Of a DNA stretch of 39,662 nt, positions 1 through 6,676 are shown piece after piece. This DNA is from Treponema sp. UBA3649 (GTDB lineage: Bacteria; Spirochaetota; Spirochaetia; Treponematales; Treponemataceae), in assembly GCA_002373325.1 (NCBI GenBank), contig DFKI01000099.1, positions 1-39,662 on the forward strand. The letters are read 5' to 3'. The notes below the pieces were generated by a model. That model was not told where the DNA came from, did no database searches, and saw only the letters and a program-made list of their open reading frames with translations. Every line of letters begins with the position of its first letter. Positions within the stretch are counted from its first letter, which is position 1. A program made the position numbers and the translations under genes.

Positions 1-144
1 CATATTCCCTCACTACCATGTTTTAGATTAACACATACTAACGACAGAGGAAAAACTTGGGTTTTGTTTGATTCGTTAGGATAATTGATTTGGGAAAGAA
101 AAGTTTCTAAGTAGGCTCAATTTCGAGGTTTATAAAAGCCTGTC

Positions 145-167
145 ATTGCCGGGCCGGACCCGGCAAT
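145..167. repeat. short GC-rich inverted repeat
   Basis: Perfect 9-bp arms (ATTGCCGGG / CCCGGCAAT, 145-153 and 159-167) around a 5-base loop, just past the stop of the minus-strand DUF2141 gene. It could terminate that gene, but no clear T-run follows on the minus strand. The flanks (TCATT...AATCT) match palindromes near 29650-29775, so it may be a member of a dispersed palindromic repeat family. The rest of 1-185 shows no supportable gene. Confidence 0.5.
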
Positions 168-185
168 CTTATAATGGCATGGCCT

Positions 186-626
186 TTAGAAGCTTACCAT
201 TGGAATTGTGACTTTTTTGTCGCTGTCTATGGAAACCTTGTGCTTTTTGAATTTGCCGGGAATGCTTTTTCCGTCGTAATTGCTTAAGCCGACCGGCTCC
301 TTTGGCATACCTAAAAATCCTGTGTCAAGCTCGCCGTTTTTGTTGATGTCTTGGCAGAGCATAAAAGCGAAATCACCATCCGGAAGTTCCGTCTCGAAAG
401 TGATGGATCCAAGCTTTGGCTCAAGACGCGCTTCTTGATATGAAATCCTTTTGTCATAGGCCTTGGCAGAATCATAGATGCAAAGGATTATTTCTCCTTC
501 CGCTGATTCGATCTTCGTAATCTCCACGGTCACTTTGTTAAGCTTCGGACTTTCTTCCGCAAAAAGACTTCCCGTGCAGAGAGCCGTAAGGACACATAAG
601 ACTGCCGCAAAAATATTTTTTTTCAT
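186..626 (-). CDS. secreted DUF2141-family protein
   Basis: A 146-residue protein with a Sec signal peptide (residues 1 to about 23, ending LFA) and a mature domain of about 120 residues. The middle has the pattern typical of DUF2141: a strand ending LCIYDS, then an acidic D-x-N-x-N-G-E-L-D-T turn followed by GFLGMPKEPVG. Members of this family are small exported beta-sandwich proteins of unknown role, and the DxNxNG turn looks like a metal-binding loop (inference). A strong AGGAGG ribosome site precedes the ATG. It lies 69 bp downstream of the DUF998-like gene on the same strand, and that gap is filled by a 15-bp tandem repeat array which may regulate it. Confidence 0.75.
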   Translation of the reverse strand: MKKNIFAAVLCVLTALCTGSLFAEESPKLNKVTVEITKIESAEGEIILCIYDSAKAYDKRISYQEARLEPKLGSITFETELPDGDFAFMLCQDINKNGELDTGFLGMPKEPVGLSNYDGKSIPGKFKKHKVSIDSDKKVTIPMVSF

Positions 627-656
627 TTGTTTTTCCTCCTATTGATTTTCAAATTT

Positions 657-731
657 AACAAATGAGCATTTTACAAATGCGCATTTAACAAATGTTCATT
701 TTACAAATGAGCATTTTGCAAATGCGCATAT
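657..731. repeat. five 15-bp near-palindromic tandem repeats
   Basis: Five units with consensus AAATGNNCATTTNNC recur at exactly 15-bp spacing: the T of each ATG falls at 663, 678, 693, 708 and 723. Several cores are palindromes (AAATGCGCATTT is perfect). The array covers the last codons and stop of the DUF998-like gene, where it encodes part of a 5-residue repeat, and the region upstream of the DUF2141 gene. It could be an operator array or a minisatellite open to copy-number change. Confidence 0.85.
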
Positions 732-1352
732 TGAAAGGATTGCCGTAAAAATCACCGCGCTGTATGTGCTGAATCTTTCGACAAGTCCGAAATACTGTTT
801 TGGAACCGCACCGCTTCCTGCAGCACCGATGAACATCAGTAAAAAGGCCGCGACCGAAAGCCACGCAAGGATTTTGTTTCCGCTTTTGAATCCTCCGATC
901 GCAATCAGGATTAGGGAAACGATGGAAAGCAAAACGACAAGCACGGTTACGACAAACACATGGACAAATGATTGAAAGCTTCCGTCGTATCTGCTTCCCG
1001 ACAAAGGAAACAGAGTGTAGCCAATGGCTGAAATCCAGTTCATCAGTACAAAAAGATAGATGCCAAGACGCAGGAGTCTTTCGGATTTTTTGTCCCAGAG
1101 CTGTTTTGTAAAGACGCAAATCAGTGCGCAGGCGACGCATGAAAAAATACCGTGAATGTGCGAGAGTACTCCCGAGACAGAAAGCGATGGTGCATCCGCC
1201 GCCGTTAAATCACTTACGGCCTGAGCCATCCAGTTGTACCCCGGGTAGTATTTTGCACCGACGCAATCATGCAGGAGATAAAAGACCGCGCTCAAAACTC
1301 CGCAAGCTAAAATCCAGATTTTTGCACTTTTGTTAAAATCATTCCTTTCCAT
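696..1352 (-). CDS. DUF998-like multi-pass membrane protein
   Basis: A 218-residue very hydrophobic protein with about six predicted membrane helices (near residues 12-30, 60-80, 92-112, 128-152, 160-178 and 190-212). The arrangement and length fit DUF998-type proteins, which are small integral membrane proteins without a settled function. Its start overlaps the end of the tetR gene by 14 bp and an AAGGAGG sequence lies upstream of the ATG, so the two are translated from one mRNA and TetR probably controls it. Such pairs often respond to membrane-active compounds, but no substrate can be read here. The C-terminus runs into the 15-bp repeat array, so repeat-number changes would alter the last residues. 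Confidence 0.65.
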   Translation of the reverse strand: MERNDFNKSAKIWILACGVLSAVFYLLHDCVGAKYYPGYNWMAQAVSDLTAADAPSLSVSGVLSHIHGIFSCVACALICVFTKQLWDKKSERLLRLGIYLFVLMNWISAIGYTLFPLSGSRYDGSFQSFVHVFVVTVLVVLLSIVSLILIAIGGFKSGNKILAWLSVAAFLLMFIGAAGSGAVPKQYFGLVERFSTYSAVIFTAILSICAFAKCSFVK

Positions 1353-1986
1353 TTTTACAAGCCTCCTTTGCCGAATAGATTCTGGAAAATTCTTCTATAT
1401 AATTTTTCATCATATTTTTTTCCGGTCCCTTTGAGTTTTTTCCTCCGCCGTCAATCTGATTCAAGTCGCACTCAAAATCAATTATGGAATGAACCGCCAT
1501 TGCAAAAGAAATGGCCGCTGCATCCGCGTCGTAAAAATTTGCTATGTTTTTTACCTGCAATGCATAAAACAATTTTTTTGTCGCATCGATCATGGCTTTT
1601 GTTTCCATCACCATGATTTCGGCGGCACTTTTATCTATGCTCCTTTGGGACATGATTATTTTATAGAACATGAACATTTCCGGACTTGTGCAAAGTTGCT
1701 TGTAGGATTCAACCATTTGCGTGAGGATTTTTTTTAGGGAGCGTCCGTCACCAAGAGAGTCAAAATCCATTCCGTTGTTCCCGAGACTTTGCTTGGCCTG
1801 ATTTCGCAAAAAGGAATACATTTCGCGCACAATCTCGTCCTTGGAGGAAAAGTGGTTGTACAGTGAGGGCTTTGAAATGCCAACCTTGTCCGCGATTTGA
1901 TTCATGGAAACAGTGCCGAGTCCATTTTCGGAAGCAAGTTCCAGTGTCGCCTTGATAATGTCGCTTTTTCTGTTTGTGCTACTCAT
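1339..1986 (-). CDS. TetR/AcrR-family transcriptional regulator
   Basis: A 215-residue protein with a typical N-terminal TetR DNA-binding domain: helix-turn-helix around residues 26-50 (core ISKPSLYNHFSSKDEI), then a helical ligand-binding domain of about 150 residues that shows no diagnostic motif. It overlaps the DUF998-like gene, its likely target, and probably also represses itself: a short ACC-GAAT-GGT symmetry (about 2003-2012) lies between the -35 and -10 boxes. No ribosome site precedes the ATG, and the -10 box ends only 8 bases before it, so the transcript may be leaderless. The effector is unknown. Confidence 0.85.
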   Translation of the reverse strand: MSSTNRKSDIIKATLELASENGLGTVSMNQIADKVGISKPSLYNHFSSKDEIVREMYSFLRNQAKQSLGNNGMDFDSLGDGRSLKKILTQMVESYKQLCTSPEMFMFYKIIMSQRSIDKSAAEIMVMETKAMIDATKKLFYALQVKNIANFYDADAAAISFAMAVHSIIDFECDLNQIDGGGKNSKGPEKNMMKNYIEEFSRIYSAKEACKNGKE

Positions 1987-1989
1987 CGG

Positions 1990-2292
1990 TTAATATAATA
2001 CGACCGAATGGTAGTTTTTGTCAAGAGATTTTTTTGCTTTTTTCCCTTCAACCTCAAGTTTCCAGTCACCTTCGGAAATTAAATCTTTGGCGACTTCAAA
2101 AACATCTGCGCTGTTTGCCGTAATGCCCGGGTTTAAATCGCTTATGGCTTTTTCTGAAGAATCCACCTGAGTTGAAAAGGCCGAACTTGCTCCAATGTCG
2201 GGATCGTATTTAGTGCCCTTTGGAGAAACAAGGTGTATTTTTGGTGTGCTAAATGCACTTATGTGTTCTTCCGTGATGTTTTTATACTTCCA
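1990..2292 (-). pseudogene. 3' remnant of a gene, possibly DUF4352-like
   Basis: An open minus-strand frame of 100 codons without a start codon: it begins right after an in-frame stop (2293-2295) and ends at a TAA at 1990-1992, three bases before tetR. The translation is protein-like (for example IHLVSPKGTKYDPDIG, then LNPGITANSADVFEVAKDL) and resembles the C-terminal half of DUF4352-type lipoprotein domains, where a strand pair is followed by an NPG turn. Upstream (about 2310-2420, minus) there are hydrophobic codons like a lipoprotein leader, but in broken frames. I read it as the tail of a decayed exported protein whose end was recruited as the tetR promoter. Family assignment is tentative. 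Confidence 0.45.
1995..2024 (-). promoter_or_regulatory. tetR promoter, near-leaderless
   Basis: On the minus strand TTGACA (2019-2024), an 18-bp spacer and TATTAT (1995-2000) form a strong sigma-70-type promoter. The expected transcription start (about 1987-1989) is at or within three bases of the ATG (1986), so the message would carry almost no leader. The spacer contains an ACC-GAAT-GGT element that may be the TetR operator. Confidence 0.65.
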
Positions 2293-2450
2293 TTAATAGA
2301 AGCGATGATTCATGCGGCGGCAAGAAAACTTTCCGGTGCAGAAAAAAAACAGAGATAGGAAAATGCACGCTTTATATAGAAGAAAAATGCAAAAATGGTT
2401 TTGATGATTTTCATCATACAACATAAATTTGCAAAAATTCGCTTCCGTAC

Positions 2451-2478
2451 TTGAAATCTATTGAAAATGCTATATAAT
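2451..2478 (+). promoter_or_regulatory. promoter of the exported transglutaminase-like pair
   Basis: TTGAAA (2451-2456), a 16-bp spacer and TATAAT (2473-2478). Transcription would start near 2485, giving a leader of about 120 nt before the gene at 2605. A small TGATGA-TTT-TCATCA symmetry lies upstream at 2403-2417 and could be an operator. The stretch 2300-2604 otherwise holds no gene I can support. Confidence 0.6.
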
Positions 2479-2604
2479 AATAGTATGGAAGGGATTTTGC
2501 ATTGAGGGAACTTCAATAATCAGCGTGGGAATTTCTTAATCATAGTTTTGGAAGGCGATTTTCTCTTCTCTGAATAAAGATAGGCATCCGCCGAGGAGTA
2601 AAAA

Positions 2605-4485
2605 ATGAACAAAGCAAAAAAAATTCTAATTTCAGCGGCACTTTTGTTCTGTGCTACGTGGACTTTACATTCCATGGAGCTGACATTTAGGGTTTCTCCG
2701 GGGATTAACATTCCGTTGAGCAGCAATTACACGCTCGGAGCAGGCTCAACCTTTCAAGCTGACGTGGATTTGTTCGGATTTCTTACGGCGGGACTTGAGG
2801 GGCATTTTTCCATGCTTCCAATGAGCGGTCTTGACGGCAATTCCTTTATTTATGGCGGTGGACTTGGTGTCGGAGCCTATTACTATCCCATTTCAAGACT
2901 TTACGTGGGAGCCGGCATCGCGGGTGGAGTATATCAGCTCACTCCGGACGGAAACACTGGCATGGATTCTTATTCGGATCTTTATTACAGGGCTTATGCA
3001 GAGGCTGGATTCAGATTCAGTCCTTCTCTTGTCGTCAGTGCCACCGGTGGATTCTCTTCCTTCCTTCTTTTGAAATCCTCCGACATCACTACAAATCAGA
3101 TAAACGCGGGTGTCAGCGTAAGATATACGGTTCCGCTCGGAAAGGGTGGTTCTGCCGGTATCTCAGCTTCTTCCAATCAGTATGACGCTGTTTATCCAAT
3201 CTTCATGGATGCGTACAGGACAAATCCAGTGACTACAATCATGCTCAGAAATGGAAACGGTGCGGAAATCACAAATGTGAAGCTCACCTTGAATGCAGGA
3301 AAATATGGAAGCAGCACTGCGGATTCTGGAACGGTCCGAAAAATCAAAAAATACTCTTCCGTGGAAATTCCTGTCAGCGTGGACTTCACGTCGGATATCC
3401 TCAGATTTACGGAAAGCGGAAAGATTCTTTGCGACCTGCAGGTTGAGTACGAGATGCTCGGAAAAAAGATGAAATCCTCCCACAACGTGATTCTTTCAGT
3501 GGCAAGCCGAAACGCATTTGCATGGGGTGATGTGGCGGCACTCAGCAGCTTTATCGCACCAGAGACACCGGAAATCCTTGCTGTTGCAAAAGCCATCGCA
3601 GGAACCGCACGAAACAGCTTCCTCACAGGTATGAGCCGCAATCTCCAGGTTTCAGCCGCAATGTTTGAGGCTCTCAGACAGGGTGGAATCAGATATTCTG
3701 GCGACAAGAGCACTCCCTATGTTGACTATCACCTTTCGGACCAGCTCGATTACATACAGTACCCCATTCAGACACTCAACAGTTTGAGCGGTGATTACGA
3801 CGACCTTGGAATCCTGCTTGCGTCTTGTCTTGAGGCTGTACAGGTCCCAACTGCATATATCACCGTGGATGATGATTTTATCTTGCTTATTGCCACGGGT
3901 TCATCGGCATCTGTTTCCGCTAATATGTTTGCAGATCCGGACACACTTTTGGATGATGGAGAAAACGTTTACTTCGGTCTTTCCATGGCTGCCTTCGACA
4001 AGGGATTTACGGCAAGCCGCAAAGAGGGAGCGAAGAAAGTAAAGTCTGTCCTTGCGGGAGATTATCCTTCGGCTGAATTTGTCAATGTGGACGCGGCATG
4101 GCAGAGTTACTCACCGGCAGTCTTCAGCGAAAACGGAACCTATTTCGAAACACCTTCGTCATCAGTCATCACGGCAGGAATGAAAAAGGCTGTGGACGAA
4201 TACATCAACGGAGATCTTTCCGTCGTCCTTGCAAGGGTCAAGAAAGAGGGAGACCATAACAAAACTGGTGTCGCATTGGTCCGCATGGGACGCTATTCGG
4301 ATGCAAAGGCTGAGTTCCAGAAGGACGGAAGCATAAAGGCTCTGAACAATCTTGCGAACGTATATATGATAGAAAAGAATTATTCTCAGGCTGCGGCAAC
4401 ATACAGAAAGGTTCTGAGCAGGGAGCCGGAGAATTCCATCGCAATCAAAGGACTTGAAAGCGCAAGTTCCAAACTCAGCGAATAG
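2605..4485 (+). CDS. exported beta-barrel/Ig/degenerate transglutaminase-like protein with TPR tail
   Basis: A 626-residue exported protein. Residues 1-23 form a signal peptide. About 25-190 is a Gly/Ser/Tyr-rich beta-strand region like an outer-membrane beta-barrel. About 205-300 is an Ig-like domain. About 310-500 is a transglutaminase-like papain-fold domain, and about 550-622 holds two TPR-like helical repeats. In its paralogue at 4497 the active-site motif reads GGDCDDLS; here it is SGDYDDLG, with Tyr398 in place of the nucleophilic Cys. The position of the catalytic His aligns with Asp424. The fold is kept but peptidase or transglutaminase activity should be lost, so it probably binds or scaffolds. 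It has a GAGGAG ribosome site and the next gene starts 11 bp on. Confidence 0.7.
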   Translation: MNKAKKILISAALLFCATWTLHSMELTFRVSPGINIPLSSNYTLGAGSTFQADVDLFGFLTAGLEGHFSMLPMSGLDGNSFIYGGGLGVGAYYYPISRLYVGAGIAGGVYQLTPDGNTGMDSYSDLYYRAYAEAGFRFSPSLVVSATGGFSSFLLLKSSDITTNQINAGVSVRYTVPLGKGGSAGISASSNQYDAVYPIFMDAYRTNPVTTIMLRNGNGAEITNVKLTLNAGKYGSSTADSGTVRKIKKYSSVEIPVSVDFTSDILRFTESGKILCDLQVEYEMLGKKMKSSHNVILSVASRNAFAWGDVAALSSFIAPETPEILAVAKAIAGTARNSFLTGMSRNLQVSAAMFEALRQGGIRYSGDKSTPYVDYHLSDQLDYIQYPIQTLNSLSGDYDDLGILLASCLEAVQVPTAYITVDDDFILLIATGSSASVSANMFADPDTLLDDGENVYFGLSMAAFDKGFTASRKEGAKKVKSVLAGDYPSAEFVNVDAAWQSYSPAVFSENGTYFETPSSSVITAGMKKAVDEYINGDLSVVLARVKKEGDHNKTGVALVRMGRYSDAKAEFQKDGSIKALNNLANVYMIEKNYSQAAATYRKVLSREPENSIAIKGLESASSKLSE

Positions 4486-4496
4486 GGAGGAAAAAT

Positions 4497-6092
4497 ATGA
4501 AGAGGCTGCGTCTGATTTTAATCCTCCTGCTTATTTCAGCGAGCTCATTTGCTGCTGATTTACAGCTGCGTTTTATGCCGGGATTCCCATTGCTCTTTAA
4601 CTCGCAACTCAAGTCCGTAATTTGTCCGTCTGTGTCTTTTGATGTTGTTCCCATCACTGTGCGCGGACGTGATTCCATCTTTTTCGGATTGGGCGCGTCC
4701 ATGATGCCTTTGACTGCCACCGGGCTTGATCCATTCAATGAATTCGATTTCAGTCTCAATGTCGGTTACGAGTTCATGGTGAGCGACAGATTTTCCGTGG
4801 ATTTGGAGGCTCTTGCGGGAATTTGGATGACCGGGGATGTTAGTGTGCCGGGGAGCACCAAAAAAATTCCTGCGACATCGGGGCTTTCGTGGGGTGGAAG
4901 GGCATCCGGATATTTCAATCTGTTCCCGGAGCTTTCCCTGGGCGGTTTCATTGAGTACAGGGATTTTCCCGACGGAAACAATTCGTTTATGTCCAAGCTT
5001 TCGTTCGGAGCTGCCGTAAGATACAACTTCACGCGTGGTCTTTTCAATTCTTCCGCACTTGATGTGGTCTATTCCGATTTGGAGCCGATTTTTGTGGAGC
5101 CGATTTTCCCGGTTTTCTACAGCCGCTATGAGGATCATCCTTTCGGTTCAATCACGTTTATGAACGACGAGAAAAATGACATAACCGACGTGAAAGTTAC
5201 GGTGATGATTGAGAAATACATGTCAAGTCCGAGTACCTGCGCGACATTTGACCGGATTGCCATGGGAGAGGAGTTCACGGTTGAGCTCACGGCATTTTTG
5301 GATGAGGCCATTCTTTCTTCTTTGACCGCCGGTATAGCCTATGCGGAAATCGACGTTGAGTACAAATCTCTGAGCAAGACTCTTTCGCGCAAGGTGAATG
5401 TTGATTTACAGACTTTGGGCCGTAACAACATGACATGGGATGATGACAGACGTGCGGCGGCCTTTGTAAGCTCAAGGGATGGAAGCGCCAACTTCTTCGC
5501 AAATTATGTTCGTTCCGTAGTCACACCTGAGATGAACTCAAGCACACCTGAGAACATACAGCTTGCGGCGGCAATCTTCTCGGCTCTCAAGGCATACGGA
5601 ATCAACTATGTTCTTGACCCTGCGAGCTCCTTCACCGATATGCGTGGCAGTGCCCAGGTAGACTTCCTTCAGTTCCCGTATCAGACTTTGCTCTATCACG
5701 GAGGAGACTGCGATGACCTTTCAATCTTGAACTGCGCTTTGCTTGAGGTTCTTGGAATTGACACTGCGTTCATCACTTGTCCGGGGCATATTTTTATCGC
5801 GTTTGATTCCGGTGTGCCGGTTGAAAATGCCGCTTCGGTGGGACGTTGCATAGTTCAGGACGGAAAGGTTTGGATTCCACTTGAGATCACTCTTTGCCAG
5901 GATACATTTGCGCTTGCAAGGAGCTTTGGTTTCCGCGAGTGGGAAAAATATCCTGAGGAAAGACTCCTCATTCCTTTGAAAAGCGCGTGGGAAGAATACA
6001 AGACCGTCGGTATAGCGGACTCCAATCCTAGGCTGGACATGCCTGCAAAAGAGGACATCCTGCGTGAGTTCCGTGCGAACAGACCCAGGTGA
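4497..6092 (+). CDS. exported beta-barrel/Ig/transglutaminase-like protein, catalytic residues intact
   Basis: A 531-residue paralogue of the preceding protein with the same order: signal peptide (1 to about 19, ending SFAA), a beta-barrel-like region (about 20-190), an Ig-like domain (about 210-305) and a transglutaminase-like domain (about 340-500). It lacks the TPR tail. The catalytic signature is present: Cys405 in GGDCDDLS, His431 in PGHIF and an acidic partner probably Glu463 in WIPLEIT. Enzymes of this fold cleave or cross-link proteins, or act on peptidoglycan-linked peptides; the substrate is unknown. Because the barrel-like part would sit in the outer membrane, the enzymatic domain is probably periplasmic. 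It is translationally close to the inactive paralogue, suggesting a working pair. Confidence 0.75.
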   Translation: MKRLRLILILLLISASSFAADLQLRFMPGFPLLFNSQLKSVICPSVSFDVVPITVRGRDSIFFGLGASMMPLTATGLDPFNEFDFSLNVGYEFMVSDRFSVDLEALAGIWMTGDVSVPGSTKKIPATSGLSWGGRASGYFNLFPELSLGGFIEYRDFPDGNNSFMSKLSFGAAVRYNFTRGLFNSSALDVVYSDLEPIFVEPIFPVFYSRYEDHPFGSITFMNDEKNDITDVKVTVMIEKYMSSPSTCATFDRIAMGEEFTVELTAFLDEAILSSLTAGIAYAEIDVEYKSLSKTLSRKVNVDLQTLGRNNMTWDDDRRAAAFVSSRDGSANFFANYVRSVVTPEMNSSTPENIQLAAAIFSALKAYGINYVLDPASSFTDMRGSAQVDFLQFPYQTLLYHGGDCDDLSILNCALLEVLGIDTAFITCPGHIFIAFDSGVPVENAASVGRCIVQDGKVWIPLEITLCQDTFALARSFGFREWEKYPEERLLIPLKSAWEEYKTVGIADSNPRLDMPAKEDILREFRANRPR

Positions 6093-6139
6093 GAGAAGTC
6101 GAATCATAGTTGATACGAGATTTTGAAAGGGAGAAAGAA

Positions 6140-6532
6140 ATGGACGAAATTTACGAATTCATCAAAAAATGCGGCACGTATTATCTTGCGACCGTAGACG
6201 GAAATCAGCCGAGGGTCAGACCTTTTGGAACAGTCAATATCTTCGAGGGAAAACTTTACATACAGACCGGAAAATCAAAGGATGTTTCCAAGCAGATTCA
6301 GGCGAATCCCAAGGTGGAGCTTTGTTGCTTCGACGGACAGACTTGGTGCAGGCTTTCAGGTGAGCTTGTGCGCGATGAGAGAGTTGAGGCAAAAGAGGCC
6401 ATGCTTGAGAAATATCCGGATTTGAAGGCAATGTACTCCGCGACGGACAGCAACACGGAAGTCCTTTATTTCAAGGATGCAACGGCCACACTCTCAAGTT
6501 TTGCGGGCGCTCCGAAGACGATTAAGTTTTAA
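6140..6532 (+). CDS. pyridoxamine 5'-phosphate oxidase-like flavin split-barrel protein
   Basis: 130 residues, the usual size of the small single-domain PNPOx-like/FMN-binding split-barrel proteins. The start MDEIYEFIKKCGTYYLATVD and the following QPRVRPFGTV are typical; the Arg-x-Arg-Pro-Phe segment contributes to flavin or F420 phosphate binding in the family. I chose the ATG at 6140, preceded by AAAGGGAG, rather than a TTG in frame at 6110. Such proteins bind FMN or F420 and reduce small molecules; nitroimidazole reductases (Nim) are relatives. Nothing here fixes a substrate. It stands between the exported pair and the promoter of the large operon. Confidence 0.8.
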   Translation: MDEIYEFIKKCGTYYLATVDGNQPRVRPFGTVNIFEGKLYIQTGKSKDVSKQIQANPKVELCCFDGQTWCRLSGELVRDERVEAKEAMLEKYPDLKAMYSATDSNTEVLYFKDATATLSSFAGAPKTIKF

Positions 6533-6568
6533 AAAACTCCAAAATCTACAAATCCCTGCCAGAATTTC

Positions 6569-6597
6569 TTTACAAAGCATTTGGGTGGTGTTATACT
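6569..6597 (+). promoter_or_regulatory. promoter of the 18.5-kb tubulin-like operon
   Basis: TTTACA (6569-6574), an exact 17-bp spacer and TATACT (6592-6597) lie in the only sizeable gap before the run of genes from 6677 to 25173. Transcription should start near 6604. No comparable promoter is evident in the short gaps downstream, where genes overlap or are 57 bp apart at most. I see no clear terminator between 6532 and this promoter, so readthrough from the upstream genes is possible. Confidence 0.65.
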
Positions 6598-6676
6598 CTT
6601 ATAGATAAGCAAAAGTTTCTTCTATATAAATAGGAAAAATGCTTTCAAAAACGCATCACACAAAGGGGTAAGGAAG

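Noticed and set aside
1..3. CAT at the very start of the window, i.e. a minus-strand ATG preceded by GAGGGA.
   Set aside because: Only the start codon is inside the window, so a gene cannot be supported.
657..731. Possible CRISPR or origin iterons.
   Set aside because: No spacers, no cas genes; no replication initiator gene or AT-rich unwinding element nearby to support an origin.
685..1140. A 151-codon minus-strand frame overlapping the DUF998-like gene.
   Set aside because: Shadow of the real gene in another frame; Cys/Arg-rich, no leader or domain, and its ending ICK-repeat simply reflects the 15-bp repeats.
2310..2516. A minus-strand open frame of 68 codons rich in Phe and Ile.
   Set aside because: AT-rich composition, no ribosome site and overlap with the promoter at 2451-2478; at most a remnant of the decayed gene's leader.
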